From positions 1-7,810 of the forward strand of contig JAEXQJ010000055.1 of the NCBI GenBank assembly GCA_023438785.1: a stretch of DNA of 7,810 nucleotides, written 5' to 3'. The position numbers and the translations under genes are program-made. Source of the stretch: Pseudomonadota bacterium (lineage in GTDB: Bacteria; Myxococcota_A; Polyangia; Fen-1088). Shown one piece after another: positions 1-5,802 of the stretch (within the stretch, counting starts at the first letter, position 1; each line of letters opens with the position of its first letter). The notes beneath the pieces were generated by a model. That model saw only the letters and a program-made list of their open reading frames with translations. It had not been told where the DNA came from and made no database searches.

Positions 1-28
1 CGGGGCGGGCCGCGCGGCCGGCGCCTAG

Positions 29-142
29 GTGATCGCGGTGCGCATCGCCAACTTCTCGGGCTATGACCTGTCGGCCGCGCACGTGATCGTGGACACCCTG
101 GTCGAGGTCACCGACCAGCTGTGCGAGAGCCTGCTGAGCTAA
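29..142 (+). CDS. unassigned coding tail or 37-codon small ORF
   Basis: The frame ending at TAA 140-142 reads as plausible protein (GTG at 29, then VIAVRIANFSGYDLSAAHV and a helix-like Leu/Val/Glu-rich end CESLLS). In the same frame a TAG stands at 26-28, directly before the GTG. The bases before that (1-25) read as low-complexity Gly/Ala/Arg in all frames and include a perfect 12-bp palindrome at 8-19. Three readings are possible: the end of a longer upstream gene broken by a frameshift or stop near base 26, a genuine very small gene, or chance. The C-terminal style (hydrophobic strand, Asn-Phe, then an amphipathic helix) loosely recalls the end of PLP-dependent decarboxylases, but this is too weak to assign. 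It lies just upstream of the HMG-CoA lyase on the same strand, so it may belong to the same operon. Confidence 0.35.
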   Translation: MIAVRIANFSGYDLSAAHVIVDTLVEVTDQLCESLLS

Positions 143-146
143 ACCC

Positions 147-150
147 AGGA
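147..150 (+). promoter_or_regulatory. ribosome binding site supporting the TTG start of HMG-CoA lyase
   Basis: AGGA lies 9 bases before TTG 160-162. This supports TTG as the start and avoids the 22-base overlap with the preceding reading frame that a GTG start at 121 would need. The GTG at 121 has no clear Shine-Dalgarno sequence. Confidence 0.45.
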
Positions 151-159
151 CCGAGCACC

Positions 160-1101
160 TTGCTGGACCATCTGCCAGCCCACGTGACCCTGTTCGAGGT
201 GGGGCCTCGCGACGGGCTGCAGAACGAAACGCGCCTCATCGCCGCCGACGACAAGGTGGCGCTCATCGATGCGCTGTCGACCACCGGCCTGCGCGCCATC
301 GAGGTGACCAGCTTCGTGAACCCACGCTGGGTCCCCCAGATGGCGGATGCGGCCGAGGTGGTGCGCCGGGTGCAGTCGCGGCGCGAGGTGGCGTTCTCCG
401 CCTTGGTGCCCAACCAGCAGGGTCTGGCGGCGGCGGTGGCGGCGGGGCTCGGCGAGGTGGCGGTCTTCCTCTCGGCCTCGGAGACACACAACCACAAGAA
501 CGTGAACCGCCCGGTGGCCGCGTCGCTGGCCGCGCTGTGCGCCCTGGTGCCGCAGGCGCGCGCCCAGGGGCTCAAGGTGCGTGGGTACGTGTCCACCGCC
601 TTCGGCTGCCCCTACGAGGGTGTCGTGGATGCGGGGCGGGTCATCGAGCTGGCCCGCGCCCTGCACGAGGCGGGCTGCTACCAGGTGGCCCTGGGTGACA
701 CCATCGGCGTGGCGAACCCGCGCCAAGTGCGTGACATGCTGGCCGCGGCCCTGCGGGTCCTGCCCGTGCCCGCGCTCGCCGTTCACCTGCACGACACGCG
801 CGGTTGCGCGCTGGCCAACATTCTGGTGGCCTTGGAGATGGGGGTAACCACGTTCGATACGGCCCTCGGCGGGCTGGGTGGTTGTCCCTTCGCGCCTGGC
901 GCCTCGGGCAACGTGGCCACCGAGGACGTGGTGTATATGCTCGAACAAATGGGAGTGAAGACCGGCGTGGATCTGGACGCGCTCGTCGAATGCTCGCGTC
1001 TGGCCGCGGCGCTGGTCGGGCACGAGATGCCCTCCAAGTATTACCGGGCAGCGATGGGCACGCGCCTGTGCGCGCGTGGCACCTGGGTGAGCAAGCCATG
1101 A
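160..1101 (+). CDS. liuE: hydroxymethylglutaryl-CoA lyase (EC 4.1.3.4)
   Basis: This enzyme cleaves 3-hydroxy-3-methylglutaryl-CoA to acetyl-CoA and acetoacetate, the last step of leucine breakdown in the cytosol. It is a DRE-TIM metallolyase TIM barrel. Numbered from the TTG start (313 residues, close to the usual ~300), it shows VGPRDGLQNE with Arg17 and metal-ligand Asp18, the ligand pair His209 and His211 in VHLHDTRG, and the active-site loop GLGGCPFAPGASGN with catalytic Cys242. All of these sit at a constant offset of 24 from human HMGCL Arg41, Asp42, His233, His235 and Cys266. ASETHN and GDTIGVANP are also present. The start is uncertain: TTG 160 has an AGGA at good spacing, and GTG 121 would add 13 unconserved residues. 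The stop overlaps the next start (ATGA), so the two are probably translationally coupled. Also called mvaB; related to Bacillus YngG. Family assignment is near certain. Confidence 0.93.
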   Translation: MLDHLPAHVTLFEVGPRDGLQNETRLIAADDKVALIDALSTTGLRAIEVTSFVNPRWVPQMADAAEVVRRVQSRREVAFSALVPNQQGLAAAVAAGLGEVAVFLSASETHNHKNVNRPVAASLAALCALVPQARAQGLKVRGYVSTAFGCPYEGVVDAGRVIELARALHEAGCYQVALGDTIGVANPRQVRDMLAAALRVLPVPALAVHLHDTRGCALANILVALEMGVTTFDTALGGLGGCPFAPGASGNVATEDVVYMLEQMGVKTGVDLDALVECSRLAAALVGHEMPSKYYRAAMGTRLCARGTWVSKP

Positions 1102-1874
1102 GCTGTCTCGTCGTCGAAGAGAGCGCGCGCGTCGTCTGGCTGACACTCAATCGTCCCGAGGCCGCCAACGCGCTGTCGGGCCACCTCATCGCCGAGTTGC
1201 GCGCTCAAATGGGTCGCTTGGCCGAGCGGAGCGACGTGCTGGCCCTGGTCATCACGGGCGCGGGCGACAAGGTGTTCTGCGCCGGCGCCGACCTGAAAGA
1301 GCGACGGACCTTGTCACCCGCCGGGGTGCGTGCCCATCTGGATCAGCAGAGCGCGCTCATGAACGAGGTGGCGGCTTTCCCGCGCCCGGTGCTCGCGGCC
1401 CTGAACGGCGCGGCCTTGGGTGGTGGGTTGGAGCTGGCGCTGGCCTGTGATCTGCGCCTGGGCGTGGAGGGGGCTGAGCTGGGGTTGCCCGAGGTGCGCT
1501 TGGGGATCATCCCCGCGGCGGGCGGCACGCAGCGCCTGGCGCGCGCCTGTGGTCTGGCCGTGGCCAAGGAGCTCATCCTGACCGGGCGCCGGGTGACGGC
1601 GACGACGGCCGCCCGACTGGGCTTGCTCAACCGTGTGGTCAAGCCCGACGGCCTGCGCGCGGCGGTACAGGAGGTGCTGGGGGAGATTGCCCATGCGGCC
1701 CCGCTGGCCCTGGGCCAAGCCAAGTGTGCCCTCGACGGTGGCTGGGACCAACCCCTGCACGCCGGGCTGGCGCTCGAGCGAGCCTGCTACGAACGGCTCC
1801 TGGACACCGAGGATCGCCAAGAAGGTCTGCGCGCCTTCTCTGAGAAGCGGCTGCCCAGGTACCAGGGGCGTTGA
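1098..1874 (+). CDS. liuC: methylglutaconyl-CoA hydratase (AUH-type enoyl-CoA hydratase)
   Basis: A 258-residue crotonase-fold enzyme that probably hydrates 3-methylglutaconyl-CoA to HMG-CoA, feeding the lyase encoded just upstream. The oxyanion-hole segments are FCAGADLKER (residues 60-69) and the glycine-rich loop GAALGGGLELALACD (104-118). The two catalytic glutamates of the crotonase family are present as Glu112 and Glu132 (in LPEVRLGIIP). The FCAGADLKER string, the GLALERACYE stretch and the C-terminal FSEKRLPRYQG match the human AUH branch rather than generic short-chain enoyl-CoA hydratases, which favours the leucine-pathway role. The ATG overlaps the lyase TGA by four bases. GGGTGAG at 1085-1091 with a 6-base spacer can serve as ribosome binding site inside the upstream gene. 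A weak 5-bp hairpin (1882-1896) follows the stop but has no T-run. The exact substrate is inferred from family and context. Confidence 0.92.
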   Translation: MSCLVVEESARVVWLTLNRPEAANALSGHLIAELRAQMGRLAERSDVLALVITGAGDKVFCAGADLKERRTLSPAGVRAHLDQQSALMNEVAAFPRPVLAALNGAALGGGLELALACDLRLGVEGAELGLPEVRLGIIPAAGGTQRLARACGLAVAKELILTGRRVTATTAARLGLLNRVVKPDGLRAAVQEVLGEIAHAAPLALGQAKCALDGGWDQPLHAGLALERACYERLLDTEDRQEGLRAFSEKRLPRYQGR

Positions 1875-1901
1875 AGGGGTAGGGGAGCGCATCCCCGGCG
1901 G

Positions 1902-1929
1902 TTGGGAGGCGCGGCGTCTGCTGTACACT
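1902..1929 (+). promoter_or_regulatory. possible start-proximal sigma70-like promoter for the carboxylase beta gene
   Basis: TTGGGA (1902-1907) and TACACT (1924-1929) are separated by 16 bases, each matching 4 of 6 consensus positions, with TG directly before the -10. The element lies in the 64-base gap after the hydratase gene. The ATG follows only 9 bases after the -10, so a transcript from here would have almost no leader. Purely pattern-based; in GC-rich DNA such matches are often fortuitous. Confidence 0.35.
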
Positions 1930-1938
1930 GCGCCCGCC

Positions 1939-3471
1939 ATGAGCAAGACCGACGACATCCAGGTCCTGGCGCAGAGGATCAGGCAGGGCGGCGCTGCCAA
2001 GTACCACGAGAGCAGCGCTGCCTCGGGCAAGAAGTTTTGCCGCGAACGGATTGCCCTGCTGTGCGACGACGGCGGCAAGGACTTCGTCGAGGACGGGCTC
2101 CTGGCCAACGCCACGGCACCCGAGCTGCCCTCGGATGGCGTGGTCACCGGCATCGGCCGCATCCACGGCCGCAACGTGGCCATCATGGCGAACGACTCGA
2201 CGGTGAAGGCCGGCTCGTGGGGGGCGCGCACGGTGGAGAAGATCCTGCGCATCCAGGAGGCCGCGGGCCGCCTGCGCCTGCCGCTCATCTACTTGGTGGA
2301 CTCGGCGGGCGCGCGCATCACGGACCAACTGGACGTGTTTCCTGGGCGTCGCCACGCGGGCCGCATCTTCCGCAACCAGGTTCGTCTGTCCGGCTCGGTG
2401 CCACAGATCTGCCTGCTCTTCGGGCCCTCGGCGGCGGGCGGGGCCTATCTGCCCGCGTTCTGTGACGTGGTCTTCATGGTGGAGGGCAACGCCTCCATGT
2501 ACTTGGGCTCGCCGCGCATGGTGGAGACGGTGATCGGCGAAAAGACCACGCTGGAGGACATGGGTGGGGCGCGCATGCATTGCTCGGTTTCGGGCTGCGC
2601 GGACTTCCTGATGAAGGATGAGGAGAGTTGCCTGGCGGCGGCGCGCGCCTACCTGCGCTACATGCCCCAGCACGCGGGGGACTCGGTCCCCTTGCAGCCC
2701 GCCGCCGCGCCCGAGAGCCGCAAGCCCGTCGACGAGATCGTGCCCATCAACCACAACCAGCCCTTCGATATCGGAGAGCTCATCGACGCGTTGGTGGACG
2801 GCGGCAGCTTCATGGAGGTCAAACAGCTCTTCGCGCGCGAGTTGGTGGCCGGCTTTGCCCGGCTGGGCGGACGCACCATCGGCATCGTGGCCAATCAGCC
2901 CAAATGGAAGGGTGGCGTGCTCTTCGTGGATTCGGCCGACAAGGCGGCGCGCTTCGTGTGGCTGTGCGACGCCTTCAACATCCCGCTGCTCTTTCTCGTG
3001 GATGTGCCCGGCTTCATGATCGGCTCGGCCGTGGAGCGGCACGGGATCATTCGCCATGGCGCCAAGATGGTATCGGCGGTCGCCGACGCCAGCGTGCCCA
3101 AGATCTGCGTGGTCGTGCGCAAGGCCTATGGCGCGGGCCTGTACGCCATGTGCGGCCCGGCCTTCGACGCGGACGCCACGCTGGCCTTGCCCCAGGCGTC
3201 CATCGCCGTCATGGGCCCAGAGGCCGCGGTGAGTGCGGTGTATGCCAAAAAAATCGCCGACAAGCCCGAGGCCGAGCGGACCGCCTACGTCGAGGCCCGG
3301 CGTGCCGAGTACCGCCAGGACGTGGATCTGATCAAGCTGGCCTCGAACCTCGTCATCGACGGTATTGTGCCGGGCGCGAGTCTGCGGGCCGAGCTGTGCC
3401 GCCGCTTTGAGACCCTGACCGCCAAGATCGACACCAGCTACCCACGCCGGCGTTCCGTGCTGCCGGTGTGA
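1939..3471 (+). CDS. liuB: acyl-CoA carboxylase carboxyltransferase (beta) subunit, methylcrotonyl-CoA type
   Basis: A 510-residue biotin-dependent carboxyltransferase that should transfer CO2 from carboxybiotin to 3-methylcrotonyl-CoA, giving 3-methylglutaconyl-CoA, in complex with a biotin carboxylase/carrier subunit not encoded here. The N-terminal half carries KYHE (21-24), RER (35-37), NDSTVKAGSWG (85-95), LVDSAGARITDQ (119-130) with the DVFPGRRHAGRIF segment typical of the MCC beta branch, then the oxyanion glycine stretch GPSAAGGAYLPA (162-173) and MYLGSPRMV (187-195). The C-terminal half has the second crotonase-like core with VDVPGFMIGS and RKAYGAGLYAM. The sequence looks closer to the Bacillus YngE type (about 510 residues) than to human MCCB, so propionyl-CoA or another branched acyl-CoA cannot be excluded as substrate. 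The ATG lies 64 bases after the hydratase stop, and no convincing Shine-Dalgarno precedes it. The frame stays open upstream to 1633, but that part is inside the hydratase gene. Confidence 0.92.
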   Translation: MSKTDDIQVLAQRIRQGGAAKYHESSAASGKKFCRERIALLCDDGGKDFVEDGLLANATAPELPSDGVVTGIGRIHGRNVAIMANDSTVKAGSWGARTVEKILRIQEAAGRLRLPLIYLVDSAGARITDQLDVFPGRRHAGRIFRNQVRLSGSVPQICLLFGPSAAGGAYLPAFCDVVFMVEGNASMYLGSPRMVETVIGEKTTLEDMGGARMHCSVSGCADFLMKDEESCLAAARAYLRYMPQHAGDSVPLQPAAAPESRKPVDEIVPINHNQPFDIGELIDALVDGGSFMEVKQLFARELVAGFARLGGRTIGIVANQPKWKGGVLFVDSADKAARFVWLCDAFNIPLLFLVDVPGFMIGSAVERHGIIRHGAKMVSAVADASVPKICVVVRKAYGAGLYAMCGPAFDADATLALPQASIAVMGPEAAVSAVYAKKIADKPEAERTAYVEARRAEYRQDVDLIKLASNLVIDGIVPGASLRAELCRRFETLTAKIDTSYPRRRSVLPV

Positions 3472-3495
3472 ATGGCCTGGCCTTCCACGAAATCG

Positions 3496-3527
3496 TTGTT
3501 TCGCGCGCCTCGGGCCTGCCCCACAAT
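3496..3527 (+). promoter_or_regulatory. weak promoter-like pair before the lipoprotein gene
   Basis: CACAAT (3522-3527) resembles a -10 hexamer (5 of 6 positions) and TTGTTT (3496-3501) a weak -35, but the 20-base spacer is longer than ideal. The ATG of the lipoprotein lies only 6 bases after the -10-like hexamer and no Shine-Dalgarno is visible, so the arrangement resembles the one before the carboxylase beta gene. Low confidence without transcription data. Confidence 0.25.
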
Positions 3528-3533
3528 GCGGGC

Positions 3534-5240
3534 ATGAAACGAGCGCACATCCTTTCGTTGATCCTGTTCGTGGCCCTGGGGGCCGCTGGCTGCAAGCGGC
3601 TGTTCGGGCCACGCACCCTCGAGGTCAAGCCGGCGGCCTCGGCGCGTGCGGTGGTCTTGGGCATCGGCGTCGTGCCCAGCCTGGACCGCAGCTTCGAGCG
3701 TGCCGGGGCCGTGGCGAGCCAACTCGGCTTGCCCATGGACGCGAAGTCGATGCGGGAGAAGACTCTCGCCGGCCTCAAGGTGCCGGCCGCGGTCTTGGCC
3801 GGCGTTGACAGCAACGCCCCGCTCTCGATGGTCCTTCTGCCGCCCGGGCCCAAGCCCAAGGAGCCGGTGATCGTGCTGGCGGCCACGCTGAAGAGCGTGG
3901 AAGCGGGCCAGCAGATCCGGCAGGCGCTGGGCCAGCCGGTCGCCAAGCAGCTGGATGCGGAGAGCTTCAAGCTGGAGGACGGGACGTCGATCTGGTTGTG
4001 GCAGAAGGAGCGCACGCTGGTGTCCGCCGAACGCGTGGAGGACATCATCGCCGGCGCGGCCCTGGCCATGGAATCTCTGCAGAACGGGGCCGAGGACCTG
4101 AAGATCGCGGCCTTCCCCGCGGCCATCGCGGCCTCGCAGGGCACGGACCTCAAGACCTGGCAGGCCAAGGTCATCAAGGATTTGCAGGAGGCCAACAAGG
4201 CCAACCCCGCGGCCGACAAGCCCGAGATGATGGAGATGGGCCAGCGCGTGCTCGGCCTGATTTTCGACCGGGTGAGCGAGATGGAAGAGGTGGGCCTGAC
4301 CGTCGGCCTTGACGCCAACCGCGGCGGCAGCATCGTGTTCAGTGTGGTGCCCAAGAAGGGCACGTTGCTGGCCAGCCTCACGAGCAAGGGCGGGGCGTAC
4401 AAGCTGGACGGCGCCGTGCTGGGCGCGGGTGAGCCCTTCATGGTGGGCGCCTCCTCCGCCATCAACGCCATTCCCGAGATGTGGGGGGCCTTCCTGCCGA
4501 TTCTCGCCAAACTGCCCAAGGGCGCGGAGCTGGCCAAGCTGAGCGAGCCGCTGGCCCAGGCTTTCACGGGCGCCACGTCGATGGCGGCCTACGCCGGCAA
4601 GGAGGGCTGGGCGCACGCCGTGGTCGCGGGGCTCAGCGCCAAGACCCAGCCCGCGACGTACCTCGACCAAACGGCCGCCATCTGGAACTCGCCCGCGCTG
4701 ACGGGCTTCTACGAGGCGATCGGGCTAGGTATCAAGCTGACCTCCAAGCGCGAGGGCGAGGTGCTGCTGGCACAAATGAAGCTGGACCCGAAGAGTATGG
4801 CCCCCGAGCAGGTGGCGGCCATGAAAGCCATCTACACCGAGAAGTTCGACATGGCGGTGACGGCACGCGATCATCAGGCCTACATGACCATGGGGCCCGG
4901 GGCCAGGGAACGCCTGAAGGCCATGACCGGCGGGGCCGCTACCCAGCCGACCGGGGAGCTGGCCGCGGCGGTAAAGGAGACGGCGGGAGCCGGGGCCTTC
5001 ATCTACTTCGATCTCGTCCAGTTCGTGCGGTCTGCCCTGTCGGCCTCTCCAGCGGGCGCGGCCATGACGGAGTCGCCCATGTTCACCAATCTGCGCCTGC
5101 CCATTTGGCTGTCGTTCCGCGGCGGCGAGCGCGCCTCGGTGGAGATGCGCCTGCCCATGACCAGCTTGCGCAGCGTGGGGGCGGTGGTGCCGCTCATCAT
5201 GGGAATGGGCATGGGGATGGGCGCGGCAGGCGGTCAGTAG
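3534..5240 (+). CDS. large lipoprotein of unknown function with Met-Gly repeat C-terminus
   Basis: I do not recognise this family. The 568-residue product starts with a lipoprotein signal peptide: Lys2-Arg3, a hydrophobic stretch (about 5-18) and a lipobox-like ending GAAGC with Cys20, the only cysteine in the protein. Lys21 follows; by E. coli rules this does not retain the protein in the inner membrane. The mature part is Ala/Leu/Lys/Glu-rich with alternating short hydrophobic strands and helices, including IWLWQKERTL around 158-167, a charged helical part (about 200-250), and a C-terminal strand-rich stretch with IYFDLVQF and RASVEMRLPM. It ends in a hydrophobic run containing four Met-Gly pairs (556-563), then AAGGQ. 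The general layout recalls DUF3352-like surface lipoproteins, but that is only an impression. ATG 3534 is chosen over GTG 3468 because only this start places the signal peptide at the N-terminus. It lies 62 bases after the carboxylase gene on the same strand and ends at a strong terminator. Confidence 0.85.
   Translation: MKRAHILSLILFVALGAAGCKRLFGPRTLEVKPAASARAVVLGIGVVPSLDRSFERAGAVASQLGLPMDAKSMREKTLAGLKVPAAVLAGVDSNAPLSMVLLPPGPKPKEPVIVLAATLKSVEAGQQIRQALGQPVAKQLDAESFKLEDGTSIWLWQKERTLVSAERVEDIIAGAALAMESLQNGAEDLKIAAFPAAIAASQGTDLKTWQAKVIKDLQEANKANPAADKPEMMEMGQRVLGLIFDRVSEMEEVGLTVGLDANRGGSIVFSVVPKKGTLLASLTSKGGAYKLDGAVLGAGEPFMVGASSAINAIPEMWGAFLPILAKLPKGAELAKLSEPLAQAFTGATSMAAYAGKEGWAHAVVAGLSAKTQPATYLDQTAAIWNSPALTGFYEAIGLGIKLTSKREGEVLLAQMKLDPKSMAPEQVAAMKAIYTEKFDMAVTARDHQAYMTMGPGARERLKAMTGGAATQPTGELAAAVKETAGAGAFIYFDLVQFVRSALSASPAGAAMTESPMFTNLRLPIWLSFRGGERASVEMRLPMTSLRSVGAVVPLIMGMGMGMGAAGGQ
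5199..5222 (+). repeat. four-copy ATGGGN hexanucleotide repeat coding Met-Gly pairs
   Basis: Four tandem hexamers (ATGGGA, ATGGGC, ATGGGG, ATGGGC) encode four Met-Gly pairs near the C-terminus of the lipoprotein. The third base of the glycine codon varies, so the repeat may be kept at protein level or be an old, drifted expansion. Copy number could vary without changing the frame. Confidence 0.8.
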
Positions 5241-5250
5241 CCGAAATGCA

Positions 5251-5289
5251 ACGGGCCGCCCGCGTTTCCGCGGAGCGGCCCGTTTTGTT
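5251..5289 (+). terminator. intrinsic terminator after the lipoprotein gene
   Basis: Starting 10 bases after the lipoprotein stop, ACGGGCCGC (5251-5259) pairs perfectly with GCGGCCCGT (5275-5283). The inner arms CCGCG/CGCGG (5260-5264 and 5269-5273) pair around a TTTC loop, leaving one bulged A at 5274. A T-rich run TTTTGTT (5283-5289) follows. This is a 14-bp, very GC-rich stem with a good T tract for the + strand. On the minus strand the stem is equally stable, but the following tract is poor (TTGCATTTC), so it may act only weakly on the convergent RNA-binding protein gene. Confidence 0.85.
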
Positions 5290-5293
5290 CATG

Positions 5294-5309
5294 GTGCCGA
5301 GAGGCACCG
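5294..5309 (-). terminator. small hairpin after the RRM protein gene, possible processing or termination element
   Basis: GGTGCC and GGCACC form a perfect 6-bp stem around a 4-base loop, 8 bases past the minus-strand stop of the RRM gene. No T-run follows on the minus strand, so alone it is not a classical intrinsic terminator. It may stabilise the 3' end or act with the larger stem next to it. Read on the + strand the loop is GAGA, a GNRA tetraloop, but the + transcript probably ends before it. Confidence 0.4.
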
Positions 5310-5317
5310 GGTGGCAA

Positions 5318-5632
5318 CTACCAGCGACCGCCGCGACCACCGCGGCCACCGCCACCGCCGCCGCCACCGCCGCCGCCACCGGTGCGCTCACGCGCCTCGC
5401 TGACCGAGATGGTGCGGCCCTGCAGGTCGCGACCATTCAGCGTGGCGATGGCGTGGGCAGCGCCCTCGTCGGTGGCCATCTCCACGAAGGCGAAACCGCG
5501 GGGACGACCCGTGTCGCGGTCCATGATCATCTTCACCTCGGTCACATCGTGACCCTCGGCCTTGAAGGCCTCGTGCAGATCAGCCTCGGTCGTGGAGAAC
5601 GGCAGATTGCCAACGTACAGTCTCTTACCCAT
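5318..5632 (-). CDS. RRM-domain RNA-binding protein with poly-Gly/RGG tail
   Basis: A 104-residue single-RRM protein of the kind found in cyanobacteria and many Gram-negative bacteria (Rbp-like), probably binding single-stranded RNA in the cytoplasm. RNP2 is LYVGNL (residues 5-10) and RNP1 is RGFAFVEM (45-52), supplying the three stacking aromatics Tyr6, Phe47 and Phe49. The RRM ends near residue 80 (ISVSEARER). The tail is twelve consecutive glycines (85-96) followed by RGGRGGRW, a short RGG-box-like end. The start is firm: AAGGAG at 5647-5642 lies 9 bases before ATG 5632. The gene stands alone, convergent with the lipoprotein and divergent from the AICAR transformylase gene. Cyanobacterial homologues are often cold-induced, but nothing in this sequence shows how it is regulated. 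RNA targets cannot be read from sequence. Confidence 0.94.
   Translation of the reverse strand: MGKRLYVGNLPFSTTEADLHEAFKAEGHDVTEVKMIMDRDTGRPRGFAFVEMATDEGAAHAIATLNGRDLQGRTISVSEARERTGGGGGGGGGGGGRGGRGGRW
5345..5380 (-). repeat. glycine-codon (GGN) tract in the RRM gene
   Basis: Twelve consecutive glycine codons, nearly all GGC or GGT, form an imperfect trinucleotide tract inside the coding region. Such tracts can change length by slippage in steps of one glycine. On the + strand it appears as a GCC/ACC repeat. Confidence 0.85.
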
Positions 5633-5802
5633 CGTAAACGGCTCCTTTTGTCTCGGTGTGTAGGGCCCAAGCTTCCCGTGGCCCGACGTTCAAAGCGAGC
5701 CGACCCGATATCCATAGCCAAGCCGCCTCGGGATCGCCAAGAATTTCTTCTTCTTCGTCGCGTCGTCCCGACGCCCGAATCCCGCCTGTGATGTGTGCTT
5801 TT

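Noticed and set aside
139..1146. 335-codon minus-strand frame opposite HMG-CoA lyase
   Set aside because: Shadow of a gene with a complete catalytic residue set; no independent support.
3468..3533. Upstream GTG start giving the lipoprotein 22 more residues
   Set aside because: It would overlap the carboxylase stop and push the signal peptide inside the protein; ATG 3534 places it at the N-terminus.
1639..3612. 657-codon open frame on the minus strand opposite the carboxylase gene
   Set aside because: It mirrors the coding frame of a clear carboxyltransferase, has Arg/His/Gly-rich composition with no domain features, and such long antisense frames are normal in GC-rich genes.
3353..4670. Two overlapping minus-strand frames of about 400 codons opposite the lipoprotein gene
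   Set aside because: The + strand frame has a signal peptide, lipobox and terminator; the minus frames have neither ribosome binding sites nor protein-like organisation.
5321..5382. GCC/ACC repeat seen on the + strand as a possible microsatellite, CRISPR-like or non-coding repeat
   Set aside because: It is fully explained as glycine and arginine codons of the RRM protein tail; there are no spacers or longer repeat units.
4481..5791. 436-codon + strand frame crossing the lipoprotein end, the terminator and the RRM gene
   Set aside because: It runs through a strong terminator and antisense to a certain RRM gene, and its composition is Gly/Arg-rich without any family feature.
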